From the NCBI RefSeq assembly GCF_013303125.1, contig NZ_JABTTE010000010.1:49749-113748 (forward strand): DNA of 64,000 nucleotides, in the 5' to 3' direction. Of this stretch, positions 35,187 to 44,480 are shown piece after piece. Source of the stretch: Calidifontibacillus erzurumensis (GTDB lineage Bacteria; Bacillota; Bacilli; Bacillales; Bacillaceae_J). The notes under the pieces are model-generated. The model ran no database searches. It was not told the origin of the DNA and worked only from the letters and a program-made list of their open reading frames with translations. Position numbers and translations under genes: made by a program. Positions within the stretch are counted from its first letter, which is position 1. Each line of letters opens with the position of its first letter.

Positions 35187-36701
35187 TTAAGAAAGGAGAC
35201 TCATGAGTTTTTTCGTATGTTTGTTAATATAGTCCACGCTGAAATCTGCCCCGACGATAGCGATAATATTTTGATCTTCGTCTCTGATTGGTGCAATACT
35301 CGACATATATTGACCATATTTATCTGTATATAGTGGCGTTACAGAAACCTTCCCTTTAAATCCTTTATAGATCGCATCCATCATTTCTGGCGGACCAATA
35401 TATTCTTCCCCTGGAACCATTTTTAATTTTTCATCCGTTGCTAAATTAATGACTCTATTATTAGAATCGAGAATCCAAATATAACTCCAGCAAATTTTTC
35501 CTTCATTTACTCGAATTTTTGTTAATTTATTTTGTAAGTAATGATATTCTGGATTTTCTATAGTAAGATTTTCTTTCAGTTTTATTATTTTATCGATATT
35601 TAAAGACGCGGCAATCACAGTAGCGATCGATTGAAGGTGGTTGTGGAGCTCATTTTTTATTAAGACACTCTTATCGATTTTATTTGGATTATTTTTGTTT
35701 CGTTTTTCTTTTATTTTCTTATATTTCCTGCTCATTGTTGGTTGCGTTAACCCTAAGATTTTCGCTGCTGCATTTATGGATTTATATTTTTCTATTGCCA
35801 TTACGATTAATTTTTCCTCAACGTATTCCAATGCTTCTTTCATCGGAATGATATCGTAAATTTGAATATTGCTATTTTCTTCGGTAGTTGTTTTCGGTAA
35901 ATATAGGTTAATATTTTCAGTATTAATGACTGAAGTATCTGCTATAACTACCATCCGCTCGATACAATTTTTTAATTCTCTAATATTTCCATACCATGGA
36001 TAGTCTTTCAGCAATTCAAGGGCATCTTTCGTAATATGAACTTCCTTATGGTACAATCGGTTGAACATTTCTAAAAAACTATTAACAAGATGAGGTATAT
36101 CATCTTTTCTTTCCCTTAATGGCGGTATATAAATATTGACAACATTTAAGCGATAATAAAGATCTTCCCGAAAGCGGCCTTCTTTTACAAGTTTAGGAAG
36201 GTCCCGATTGGTTGCTGCAATGATTTGTACGTCAACAGGAATTGGCGTTGAAGAGCCAATGGGTGTTACTTCTTTTTCTTGAAGTACTCGAAGTAATTTT
36301 ACCTGCAGATTTAAAGGCAATTCTGTAATTTCATCTAAGAAAATAATGCCTTGGTGGGCTTGAACAAAATACCCTGTTTTTCCACTGGCGTCAGCTCCAG
36401 TGAAAGCGCCTTTTTTATAGCCGAATAATTCAGATTCAATTAATGATTCCGGAATGGCACCACAATTGATCTTAATAAATGGTTTGCCTTTCCGCTTACT
36501 ACATCGGTAAATCGCATTCGCAACCTGTTCTTTGCCGACTCCAGACTCGCCGACAATTAACACTGTAGAAGAAACCTTTCCAACTTTTTCAATAACACTT
36601 ACGATATTTTTCATTTGTAAACTTTGTGCAATAAATGGCTGGGAAGCAAAAATACTTTCTTTCGTTTCAATGGTAGAAATCTCTTGAGTATTCATAAGCA
36701 C
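35187..36701 (-). CDS. Sigma-54-dependent activator with C-terminal Cache-like sensor
   Basis: A 504-aa enhancer-binding protein. After a short N-terminal region (about 20 residues, no receiver, PAS or GAF domain) comes the AAA+ domain with Walker A GESGVGKE (51-58), the sigma-54-contacting loop GAFTGA (98-103), IIFLDEITELPL and IIAATNRDLPKLVKEGRFRE. A Fis-type HTH follows (INAAAKILGLTQPTMSRKYK, about 307-327). The last 160 residues form a PDC/Cache-like sensor (WSYIWILDSNNRVINLATDE, VSVTPLYTDKYGQYMSSIAP). A sensor placed after the HTH is unusual. Three sigma-54 promoters nearby make it the obvious regulator of the cluster. Confidence 0.9.
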   Translation of the reverse strand: MLMNTQEISTIETKESIFASQPFIAQSLQMKNIVSVIEKVGKVSSTVLIVGESGVGKEQVANAIYRCSKRKGKPFIKINCGAIPESLIESELFGYKKGAFTGADASGKTGYFVQAHQGIIFLDEITELPLNLQVKLLRVLQEKEVTPIGSSTPIPVDVQIIAATNRDLPKLVKEGRFREDLYYRLNVVNIYIPPLRERKDDIPHLVNSFLEMFNRLYHKEVHITKDALELLKDYPWYGNIRELKNCIERMVVIADTSVINTENINLYLPKTTTEENSNIQIYDIIPMKEALEYVEEKLIVMAIEKYKSINAAAKILGLTQPTMSRKYKKIKEKRNKNNPNKIDKSVLIKNELHNHLQSIATVIAASLNIDKIIKLKENLTIENPEYHYLQNKLTKIRVNEGKICWSYIWILDSNNRVINLATDEKLKMVPGEEYIGPPEMMDAIYKGFKGKVSVTPLYTDKYGQYMSSIAPIRDEDQNIIAIVGADFSVDYINKHTKKLMSLLS

Positions 36702-36836
36702 CCTCCGTTTCTTTTACTCATTCATCGTTTTAGATGTATGTAGATTTTCTGTGTTAGGCATTCGTTAAAAAACAAGGAAAGGACCGCCTCCATATGTAAA
36801 TTTTTTTATACATAATAGGAGGAAGTCCGAAGAACT

Positions 36837-37442
36837 CTATGCATTTTTTATCCTTAATCTTTTTAATTTTGGGAAAAATCTTGGCACTTCAGATTTATAT
36901 TTGGTATATTCCATACCATATTTTTCCTCAACATCCCTTTCTTCTTTTAATGCAAGCCTATAATATATAAACAATAAGATGGGCCACAGTAGAATACCCG
37001 TGATCGTTGGCCATTGGATCAGTTGACCGAATGTAAGCAAGAACAAACCTGCGTATTGCGGATGCCTAATATATTGGTAAATCCCTTCTGTAACAACCCC
37101 GTCGCTTTTTCGATGGATTTTTTTCCATCCTAAATAGATCACGATGAAACCGGCGAATATGAGCACACTGCCCAAAATTCGAATGGCTATCGGAAGGGGA
37201 TACAAACTTTCCAACGGATTCGGCAGTAAAGGTTGTAATAAAAAGATCGTTAAAGGAATACCATACATTTCAAAGTAGAGAGCAACAATAAAACCAACTA
37301 ATATTCCTTTGCTTCTAAAGTCAACTTTTTTGGGCCGTGCAAAGGAACTGCTTATAAAAAAGAACAGAAATATTAGATGAACGATAATTGATACGACGAC
37401 TAAATCCCATCGACCCCATATTGGTTCATGTAACGACTCCAC
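36837..37442 (-). CDS. Isoprenylcysteine-methyltransferase-like membrane protein
   Basis: A 201-aa integral membrane protein with about five helices. The C-terminal part has the ICMT/PEMT pattern: GIYQYIRHPQYAGLFLLTFG, then EERDVEEKYGMEYTKYKSEVP. Such proteins bind S-adenosylmethionine or, in bacteria, have unknown substrates. It starts (GTG) 6 nt after the NCS1 permease stop, so the two are cotranscribed, presumably from the sigma-54 promoter upstream. The actual substrate is unknown. Confidence 0.75.
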   Translation of the reverse strand: MESLHEPIWGRWDLVVVSIIVHLIFLFFFISSSFARPKKVDFRSKGILVGFIVALYFEMYGIPLTIFLLQPLLPNPLESLYPLPIAIRILGSVLIFAGFIVIYLGWKKIHRKSDGVVTEGIYQYIRHPQYAGLFLLTFGQLIQWPTITGILLWPILLFIYYRLALKEERDVEEKYGMEYTKYKSEVPRFFPKLKRLRIKNA

Positions 37443-37448
37443 TTTGAC

Positions 37449-38855
37449 TTACGCTTCCTTTCTTACCGAATGATTAACGACATCATAAATATCTCTATCC
37501 AATCTAAAAACGTATTTGGCTGCGACATAATGGATTAGTCCCGCTACAAAGAATGTTGGGATACTTGCTGATAAATAGTTAAATACTGGAGTAGCAACAT
37601 CTGCTACTGGGTTGTAAATGCTCCAATAAAAAATAGAAGAAAGGATTGTACTTACAATTGAAGCTGGGTTAAACCCTTTCCAGTACGTGTATTTGCCTTT
37701 ACGGTTATATAGGTCTCTAACGGAAACTTGTTGCTTTTTGACGAAAAAGTAATCCGCGATCATAATTCCGCCGATAACAGCCATTGAATAACCGATGAAA
37801 GATAAAAATACATTATATTTATCATAGAAAGTTGGACTTAACATAAGGATAATGGACGGTAAAGTTGTACTAATGGCAATGATCCATTTCTTATCAGGGA
37901 ATTGGGTTTTAAAGCTAATAGCTTGTGAATACATTAATACGACCGCTGATGCAAAATTACCTGTAATTAATAGAATTAATCCAATTAGACCTACCACTGG
38001 TCCACCGATTGCTACCATCCAATCTGTTGGATCTGTAAAATATACGATTAAAGCCGTAAACGCACCAAAGACTGCAGCGATATTTAAAATAACACCTAAT
38101 CCTAAAAATGCTCCGGAATAGGCAATATTTTCAGATTTTGCAAGCCGAGCCCATATGCCTATATATGGAAGCCAAGAAAATCCAAGCCCAGCATTCCATT
38201 CTAATGCGGTGGCTAATGAACGTGCTTGACTTTCATATGGTTCTGCCGGTTGCCGGGCTAATAAAGAATCCAACCCTTCGACGAAAATAACCATGATCAT
38301 TAATCCGGTTAAAATAATTATTATAGAAGGAACACCTATTCTTACAAACCACTTAATAGCGGTAGGTCCTTTGTATGCAATATAGAATGCTAAAAAGAAG
38401 AAAATAATAGCGAATAGTGGTGCTCCGGTTTCACGGGCGGAAAGAAACTCGCCAAGACCTAAAATACCTGAAATTTTAGCTGCCGCCTGTCCTAGCATAA
38501 AACAGGCAATAGTCATCCATCCGAGATTTAAAATTGCAAATAATGCGAAGAATAAATCTGAGCCTCGATAACCTAAGGCTGAACGGAAGCCAATAAACGT
38601 ATCGATTCCATATCTAGCAAAATAGATGGCAATTGGAGTAATTAAAAATACTGGGAAGGCATTTCCCATTAATATTGTTGCAACGGAACCTTTAGCATCT
38701 AGCACCATTCCTGTATAGCCACCAACAAGGAAACACCATGCGGCAATTCCGAAGGCTGTTTGCACAAAGATAAAATCCCATAGACCGTATTCTCTCTCCG
38801 ATTCTTTTGCAGGAAGAAATCCAAACTTAACCTCATCATGAATATTTCTGCTCAA
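37449..38855 (-). CDS. NCS1-family nucleobase/cation permease
   Basis: A 468-aa transporter with about 12 membrane helices in the cytosine/purine/hydantoin permease (NCS1) family: FIFVQTAFGIAAWCFLVGG, ARYGIDTFIGFRSALGYRGS, GFSWLPYIGIWARLAKSE and GYSMAVIGGIMIADYFFVKK. It sits in an operon with a 57-aa membrane peptide upstream and an ICMT-like protein downstream, behind a strong sigma-54 promoter. Since the same regulator probably controls the oxidation cluster, it is the likely importer of that pathway's substrate. NCS1 members carry cytosine, allantoin, hydantoins, purines, thiamine or related solutes. Confidence 0.9.
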   Translation of the reverse strand: MSRNIHDEVKFGFLPAKESEREYGLWDFIFVQTAFGIAAWCFLVGGYTGMVLDAKGSVATILMGNAFPVFLITPIAIYFARYGIDTFIGFRSALGYRGSDLFFALFAILNLGWMTIACFMLGQAAAKISGILGLGEFLSARETGAPLFAIIFFFLAFYIAYKGPTAIKWFVRIGVPSIIIILTGLMIMVIFVEGLDSLLARQPAEPYESQARSLATALEWNAGLGFSWLPYIGIWARLAKSENIAYSGAFLGLGVILNIAAVFGAFTALIVYFTDPTDWMVAIGGPVVGLIGLILLITGNFASAVVLMYSQAISFKTQFPDKKWIIAISTTLPSIILMLSPTFYDKYNVFLSFIGYSMAVIGGIMIADYFFVKKQQVSVRDLYNRKGKYTYWKGFNPASIVSTILSSIFYWSIYNPVADVATPVFNYLSASIPTFFVAGLIHYVAAKYVFRLDRDIYDVVNHSVRKEA

Positions 38856-38995
38856 GAAAAACCCCCCTATTTCTTAAAATTGAACGAAAATGAAAAATTT
38901 TAGTTAGCTCTAGCCTTCAGCTAGAGCCGACCATTTGTAAACGCTAACAACCAATGCAACGCTAAAAAGACCTTCTTCCAACCAATTCAATGATT

Positions 38996-39169
38996 CTACA
39001 GAAGGACTGAGAAGAAAAAGATCGTAATTAGAGCGGAAATTACTGTAGGCATAATATAATCTTTCATAGTTTGTCTTTTTACAATTCCTGTTTCAGCATT
39101 TTGTTCTAGCATTTGTAGGCGTGCTTCCAATTCATCGTATAATTCCTTTACAAATGAAGCATGGCTCAT
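38996..39169 (-). CDS. 57-aa single-span membrane peptide
   Basis: A short gene read directly from the minus strand. GGGAGGTGG precedes the ATG. The N-terminal half is a charged helix (FVKELYDELEARLQMLEQNA), followed by KRQTMKDY and one membrane helix (IMPTVISALITIFFFSVLL) at the C-terminus. It is the first gene after the sigma-54 promoter and lies just upstream of the NCS1 permease, so it may be a small permease partner. No family is recognised. Confidence 0.75.
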   Translation of the reverse strand: MSHASFVKELYDELEARLQMLEQNAETGIVKRQTMKDYIMPTVISALITIFFFSVLL

Positions 39170-39204
39170 CTTTCCACCTCCCTCTGACTGTCTTACTGAT
39201 TAAT

Positions 39205-39225
39205 AATGCAAGAAGTGTGCCAAAC
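39205..39225 (-). promoter_or_regulatory. Sigma-54 promoter 3
   Basis: On the minus strand, TTTGGCAC-ACTTC-TTGCAT, a nearly ideal -24/-12 element with GG-N10-GC. It is 36 nt before the 57-aa gene and drives the permease operon. Confidence 0.88.
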
Positions 39226-39625
39226 TTCAAAATAGAATATTCATGCAATTTCGAAAATATTTAATAGGGGGGTATATTCAAAAGCGAAATTTTGTCATTC
39301 ATTTCTGAATATAAATTCATTATAGGAGGTCGTTCGACTGATGTAAACAAATTTCTAAAAATTTCTACTTTTCATACAAATGCTAGTATTTAGTATAAGT
39401 ATGAGAATATTCTTCATAATCATGAAAAAATAGGAAGGATGAAGACATTTTTTGAAAATATTCAAAAATGTATAGGGATATATTTAAAAATGAATATTTT
39501 TAGTAGCATTGCTGGTAAAGTTTAAAGATTCAATCATGCCTCGTTTCTTATATCTTCGCGTAATAAGTAGCCTTTTCTACATAAGAGGAAAGAGAAGGTA
39601 ATAGATAAGGAATTCTAAGGGGTTT

Positions 39626-39643
39626 TATTCAAAATTGAATATT
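39626..39643. promoter_or_regulatory. Candidate activator site (UAS) 3
   Basis: TATTCAAAATTGAATATT, matching the site at 25376. It is about 400 nt upstream of sigma-54 promoter 3; nearer half sites also occur. Confidence 0.4.
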
Positions 39644-39868
39644 TTATATTTGTTTTGAAGGGTTATTGATCTGTTGTGTAAAAGATTAGAAGTAACCGAT
39701 GAATCGATCAACCATACATTCATCAAAGTATCAGAAGAACATTATTTTTAAAAAATATAATACTTTTAAAAGTATAATATTTTTTTATGTCTATAAAATA
39801 AATCTATACATACTTTTTCATATTTTTGCATTACTATTTAAATACTGTATTAGGTATTCATAAGCTTC

Positions 39869-39898
39869 TTGGTACTATTAATGATAAATCTTTGGTAC
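39869..39898. promoter_or_regulatory. GabR-like operator 1
   Basis: Direct repeats TTGGTAC (39869) and TTGGTAC (39892) with a 16-bp spacer, upstream of the APC permease gene. The same layout occurs before gabT and before the amidohydrolase. Confidence 0.7.
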
Positions 39899-40085
39899 TT
39901 TTTTATAGAGAAAAGTAGTGTAAGAATGTTATTGTAATTTAATTATTCTGAATTATAGAAATATAGTAAGGGGGCACGCGCTTTTAATTTAATATTCAAA
40001 GGAAAAGTAGAATGAAATGTAAAAACGCTTACAGTGTTGTGGGTTGTACGTCTAAAGAATGAAATTTTAATGAAGAGGTGAATGT

Positions 40086-41468
40086 ATGGAGAAAAAATTT
40101 TCGCAATCGATGTCGAAAGTAGATGTATTGTTTCTAGCAATGGGAGCGATGCTCGGCTGGGGTTGGGTCGTGCTATCAGGAGAATGGGTATTGAAAGCAG
40201 GCTTTATGGGAAGTGTGATTGCCTTTTTACTTGGGGGCCTTTTAGTAATTTTTATTGGTTTAACTTATGCGGAGTTGGCATCAGCTATTCCAGAAACAGG
40301 CGGAGGACTTGTCTTCGTCTTGCGAGCTTTTGGAATGAAATCTTCATTTGTCGCTGCATGGGCCGTGTTGTTCGGCTATGTTTCGGTTGTTACATTTGAA
40401 GCAGTCGCATTGCCGACGGTTTTAGATTATATTTATCCTGTGGAACATAAAGTATATCTTTGGACCTTAGGTGGCTGGAAAGTATATTTAACTTGGGCGC
40501 TCATCGGTTCCATTGGGGCAATTTTTTTAACCGCTCTCAATTATTTAGGAATTAAGCCGGCTGCAATTTTTCAATCGATTTTTACAGTGGCAATTGTAGC
40601 CGTTGGTTTGTTATTAGTCTTTGGAGCTTTTAAAAATGGGAATTTTGCTAATTTAGAGCCTCTATTCGCAGATGGAGTTGGAGGCATTATGATAGTTTTA
40701 GTCATGATCCCATTCTTATTTGTAGGTTTTGATGTCATTCCGCAGGTAGCAGCCGAAATTAAAGCGCCTCCAAAAATTATCGGAAGGATCATTATTATCT
40801 CTATCATTACTTCTGTTATTTTTTACGTATTTGTCGTTTTTGGGGTTGCTATCGGGTTAACAGAAGAGCAGCTTGCTACTTCATCTCTCGCAACAGCCGA
40901 TGCGATGGCAAATCTATTTGGAAATCCATGGTTCGGATCGCTTCTTGTATTTGGAGGAGTAGCAGGAATTGTTACAAGCTGGAATGCATTCATCATTGGC
41001 GGAAGCCGAATTCTTTATGCGATGGCCGTTCGGAATATGGTTCCACAATGGTTTGGATATATACACCCTAAATATAAAACACCATCCAATGCAATAGTTT
41101 TTCTAGGTATACTTGCTTTCGTTGCACCATTTCTTGGGAGACCTGCCCTAGTATGGATTGTAGACGCTGGAGGAGTAGGGATTGTAGTTGGTTATATGAT
41201 TGTTTCTCTTGCTTTTTTAAAGCTGAGAAAAACAGAACCAAATTTAGAGCGTCCGTATAAAATTAAATATTGGAAGACTGTAGGTATACTTGCAGTCGCC
41301 CTCAGTATTTTATTTGTCACTTTCTATTTCCCAGGAATGCCTTCAGCGCTAGTTTGGCCAATGGAATGGATTATTTTAGGAACTTGGTGCTTAATGGGAT
41401 TTTTATTATTTAAATTTCGGACAAGGGAAAGTTTACAAGAAGTTCGTGCAAATGTAGAAAACTTTTAA
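40086..41468 (+). CDS. APC-family amino acid permease
   Basis: A 460-aa transporter with 12 to 13 membrane helices of the amino acid-polyamine-organocation family: MGAMLGWGWVVLSGEWVLKA (helix 1 with the unwound G-rich region), YAELASAIPETGGGLVFVLR (consensus motif) and PFLFVGFDVIPQVAAEIKAP. It shares a GabR-like operator with gabT, so GABA, glutamate or a related amino acid is a reasonable substrate, by inference. RBS GAGGTGAATG. A strong terminator shared with the convergent gabR follows. Confidence 0.9.
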   Translation: MEKKFSQSMSKVDVLFLAMGAMLGWGWVVLSGEWVLKAGFMGSVIAFLLGGLLVIFIGLTYAELASAIPETGGGLVFVLRAFGMKSSFVAAWAVLFGYVSVVTFEAVALPTVLDYIYPVEHKVYLWTLGGWKVYLTWALIGSIGAIFLTALNYLGIKPAAIFQSIFTVAIVAVGLLLVFGAFKNGNFANLEPLFADGVGGIMIVLVMIPFLFVGFDVIPQVAAEIKAPPKIIGRIIIISIITSVIFYVFVVFGVAIGLTEEQLATSSLATADAMANLFGNPWFGSLLVFGGVAGIVTSWNAFIIGGSRILYAMAVRNMVPQWFGYIHPKYKTPSNAIVFLGILAFVAPFLGRPALVWIVDAGGVGIVVGYMIVSLAFLKLRKTEPNLERPYKIKYWKTVGILAVALSILFVTFYFPGMPSALVWPMEWIILGTWCLMGFLLFKFRTRESLQEVRANVENF

Positions 41469-41534
41469 ACGATGAAAATAAACTTGTAAGCGCTTGAATT
41501 TCTAACGGTAATTTCAAATCCTTAAAGAAAAAAG

Positions 41535-41570
41535 ACAGGTTAGGAACAAATTTCACCTAACCTGTTTTTT
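41535..41570. terminator. Bidirectional terminator
   Basis: ACAGGTTAGG pairs with CCTAACCTGT, followed by T6. It separates the APC permease from convergent gabR. Confidence 0.85.
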
Positions 41571-41599
41571 CTAAATATTTTAATTCTACTAATTTCTTA

Positions 41600-43024
41600 T
41601 TACTTTTCTTTCTTGTAAAGTATTCGATGAAGACGATCTATAGCCTCTGCTATTTTATTTGCTTGTATATTTGCAAACCCAATAACTAAAGAAACCCAAC
41701 CATCCTGGTAATATGGTTTGTCATACATGAAACGTTTGATTGTATAGACTTCTAATTTTTCTTTATTTGCAAGATTTACGATTTCCTCATACGATTTATC
41801 CGTTTTAAAGTGGGCCAGAAAATGCAGTCCTGCCGGCACATCTTCAATTTTAATATTTTCTCCAAAACGATTATTCAGTTCTTTTATTAGGATTTTTCTA
41901 TTTGTTTCATAATGGTTATTCATTCTTTTAAGATGACGGTTGTAGTCGCCGTTTTCGATAAAATAATGCAATGTAAAAAGATTTAATGTGTTGCACGGTT
42001 GTATAAAATTCGAATAATGGAGGCGGTATTTTCTTAATAGATCGGGCGGTAAAACCATATAGCTAATTCTCATACCAGGCAGCATCGTTTTTGAAAAAGT
42101 GCCCAAATATATGACACGTTGATTGCGGTCCAAGCTTTGTAATGAAGGAATATTATCTGTTTCATATTTGTATTCACTGTCATAGTCATCTTCTACAATA
42201 AAACGATTCTCACTTACAGCTGCCCAGTTTAAAAGTTCAATTCGTCTTGAAATGGGCATAATCTTTCCAGTTGGGAATTGATGGGACGGTGTTACAAATA
42301 CAAAGTTCACATTCGATTTTTCGATTTCTTGAATGTTAATTCCTTTATCATCTAAATGAATGGGATGGACATCAAATTCCATGCTTTTCAAAAGATGGTA
42401 CAGCCTTGAGTAGCCAGGGCATTCCATCGCAACAATTGAATTTTTATCTTGCATCCCCATTAATTGTTGGATCAACGACATCGTCCCTGCCCCAAACACG
42501 ACTTGTTCCGGTTCGCAAACGACTCCACGATTTAGATAGATTAGCCGGCTAATGGTTTTTCGGACAATGTAAGGGCCTTGTGGATGGATAATTTCTGACA
42601 GTTCACTTTTATGATTCTCAATGGCTTTTTGTTGACATTTCATCCATTCTTTAAACGGAAAAAGTGAAATATTCGAGTTCATATGGGAAAGTGAGAGCCA
42701 ACCATCTTTATCATGGATGCTTTCTTTTAAATCGTCGGCTAATAACGGTTTGTTGGTGTTTCCTACATTGATAAATTGCGTGATTTTTTCGACAAAGTAT
42801 CCTTTTCGTTCAACCGTATAAATATAGCCTTCTGCAAGCAATTGTTCATAGGCGTTCATCACAGAATTAATACTGACATTTAAATGTTCCGCCAATGTTC
42901 TTTTTGGTGGCAATTTTTCTCCGGGTTTAAGCCTTCCGTTCAAAATGTTTTCTTTTATTTCCTCGTAAATATGTTGATAAATATACTTCTTGTCCATCTC
43001 TTGAGCTTTTTTTAAAAAAATCAT
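41600..43024 (-). CDS. gabR: MocR/GabR-type transcriptional regulator
   Basis: A 474-aa fusion of a GntR-type winged HTH (residues about 15-80: IYEEIKENILNGRLKPGEKL, RTLAEHLNVSINSVMNAYEQ) and a class I aminotransferase-like PLP domain, with the PLP lysine in LGTFSKTMLPGMRISY and the DDYDSEY block. Known GabR of B. subtilis (479 aa) activates gabTD in response to GABA and PLP. It is divergent from gabT here, with the repeated TTGGTAC operator in between. An ATG nine codons downstream matches other GabR starts better, but neither has a clear ribosome binding site. Confidence 0.9.
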   Translation of the reverse strand: MIFLKKAQEMDKKYIYQHIYEEIKENILNGRLKPGEKLPPKRTLAEHLNVSINSVMNAYEQLLAEGYIYTVERKGYFVEKITQFINVGNTNKPLLADDLKESIHDKDGWLSLSHMNSNISLFPFKEWMKCQQKAIENHKSELSEIIHPQGPYIVRKTISRLIYLNRGVVCEPEQVVFGAGTMSLIQQLMGMQDKNSIVAMECPGYSRLYHLLKSMEFDVHPIHLDDKGINIQEIEKSNVNFVFVTPSHQFPTGKIMPISRRIELLNWAAVSENRFIVEDDYDSEYKYETDNIPSLQSLDRNQRVIYLGTFSKTMLPGMRISYMVLPPDLLRKYRLHYSNFIQPCNTLNLFTLHYFIENGDYNRHLKRMNNHYETNRKILIKELNNRFGENIKIEDVPAGLHFLAHFKTDKSYEEIVNLANKEKLEVYTIKRFMYDKPYYQDGWVSLVIGFANIQANKIAEAIDRLHRILYKKEK

Positions 43025-43040
43025 TAGAGATCCCTGCCTC

Positions 43041-43085
43041 TTGGTACCATCATTTTTTTATTATTGGTACTTTTTATTGTACCAA
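43041..43085. promoter_or_regulatory. GabR-like operator 2 in the gabR-gabT interval
   Basis: TTGGTAC (43041) and TTGGTAC (43064) with a 16-bp spacer, plus an inverted copy GTACCAA at 43079. It could serve both autoregulation of gabR and activation of gabT. Confidence 0.8.
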
Positions 43086-43149
43086 AAAGGTGTCAGAATA
43101 TCATTAAATTTCAATCATTAAAAAATTATGGAAGCCGAGGGGGAGAACG

Positions 43150-44454
43150 ATGGGCACAACTTCTTTATTATCTACAAAGGAATTACAAGAAAAGAGACAA
43201 AAATATGTCGCAAGAGGTGTAAGTAACGGAAATTTAAGCATCGCACATAAAGCATCAGGTGCAACGGTCATAGACATAGAAGGAAAAGAATGGATCGATT
43301 TTGCGGGCGCAATTGGCACATTGAATGTAGGTCACTGTCATCCGAAAGTAATCGCAGCTGTTAAAGATCAAGTGGAAAGATTTTTACATCCTGGATTTAA
43401 CGTTATTATGTACGATACGTATATCAATCTTGCAGAAAAACTATGCCAAATTACACCTGGAGATTATGAAAAACAAGCAATTTTCTTTAACTCTGGGGCA
43501 GAAGCTGTTGAAAATGCGGTTAAAATGTCCAGACGCTATACAGGACGTCAAGCAGTTGTTTCATTTATCCGCGGCTATCATGGAAGAACCAATTTAACAA
43601 TGGGAATGACTAGTAAGGTGAAACCATATAAGTTCGGATTCGGTCCGTTTGCTCCAGAAATTTATCAAGCTCCATTCCCGTACATGTATCATAAGCCAGA
43701 AGGCATGACGGATGAAGAATATATTGATATGAAAATTGAAGAGTTTAAAGATTTCTTCGTTGCAACAGTAGCCCCTGAAACAGTTGCTTGCGTCGTAATG
43801 GAACCTGTTCAAGGGGAAGGCGGCTTTATTATTCCTCCGAAAAAATTCGTTCAAGCGGTTCATGCATTCTGTAAAGAACATGGAATTGTCTTTGTTGCTG
43901 ATGAAATTCAGACGGGATTTGGACGCACTGGAAAGTTATTTGCTATTGACCACTTCGAGGTTGTACCTGATTTAATGACGGTTTCGAAATCATTAGCAGC
44001 AGGACTTCCACTTAGTGGTGTCGTTGGCAGAAAAGAGATTCTTACTGTTGCAGACCCTGGTGAATTAGGCGGGACTTATGCGGGGAATCCAGTTGCTTGT
44101 GCGGCTGCATTAGCTGTGATCGATATTATGGAAGAAGAAAGATTGCCAGAAAAAGCAGAAATGATTGGTCAAAAAATTGAAGCAAAATTAAAAGAGCTTG
44201 CAGAAAAACATGAGTATGTCGGTGAAATTCGCCGTTTAGGTGCCATGGTTGCAGTAGAGCTGGTGGAGGATCGCAAGAGTAAAAAGCCGAACAAAACAAA
44301 AACAGCTGAAATTGTAAAATATGCAAATAATAACGGTTTATTGCTCCTTTCTGCAGGAATTAAAAGCAATGTTATTCGCTTCCTAGCACCACTCGTCATT
44401 ACTGATGAAGAATTGGAAAAGGGACTAGCTATTTTAGAAAATGCTTTTCAATAA
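43150..44454 (+). CDS. gabT: 4-aminobutyrate aminotransferase
   Basis: A 434-aa class III PLP aminotransferase. It converts GABA and 2-oxoglutarate to succinic semialdehyde and glutamate. Family blocks: FFNSGAEAVENAVKMSRRYT, YHGRTNLTMGMTSK, CVVMEPVQGEGGFIIPP, FVADEIQTGFGRTGKLFA, and the PLP lysine K280 in VSKSLAAGLPLSG. Full length for the family. It lies next to gabD and is divergent from gabR. GAGGGGGAGAACG precedes the ATG. Confidence 0.95.
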   Translation: MGTTSLLSTKELQEKRQKYVARGVSNGNLSIAHKASGATVIDIEGKEWIDFAGAIGTLNVGHCHPKVIAAVKDQVERFLHPGFNVIMYDTYINLAEKLCQITPGDYEKQAIFFNSGAEAVENAVKMSRRYTGRQAVVSFIRGYHGRTNLTMGMTSKVKPYKFGFGPFAPEIYQAPFPYMYHKPEGMTDEEYIDMKIEEFKDFFVATVAPETVACVVMEPVQGEGGFIIPPKKFVQAVHAFCKEHGIVFVADEIQTGFGRTGKLFAIDHFEVVPDLMTVSKSLAAGLPLSGVVGRKEILTVADPGELGGTYAGNPVACAAALAVIDIMEEERLPEKAEMIGQKIEAKLKELAEKHEYVGEIRRLGAMVAVELVEDRKSKKPNKTKTAEIVKYANNNGLLLLSAGIKSNVIRFLAPLVITDEELEKGLAILENAFQ

Positions 44455-44480
44455 TTGCAAAATGAGGGAGTGTCATTTAG

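Larger units (their letters stand above)
39226..40085. other. Regulatory gap between divergent operons
   Basis: No gene. It holds several ATTCA / TGAAT half palindromes (around 39237, 39280-39325, 39450, 39495 and a full site at 39626-39643), the GabR-like operator at 39869-39898, and the ribosome binding site GAAGAGGTG for the next gene. The many half sites fit an enhancer region for the sigma-54 activator. Confidence 0.5.

Noticed and set aside
40012..40042. Possible cre site, ATGTAAAAACGCTTACAG
   Set aside because: Two extra bases compared with the 14-bp cre consensus, so CcpA binding is not supported.
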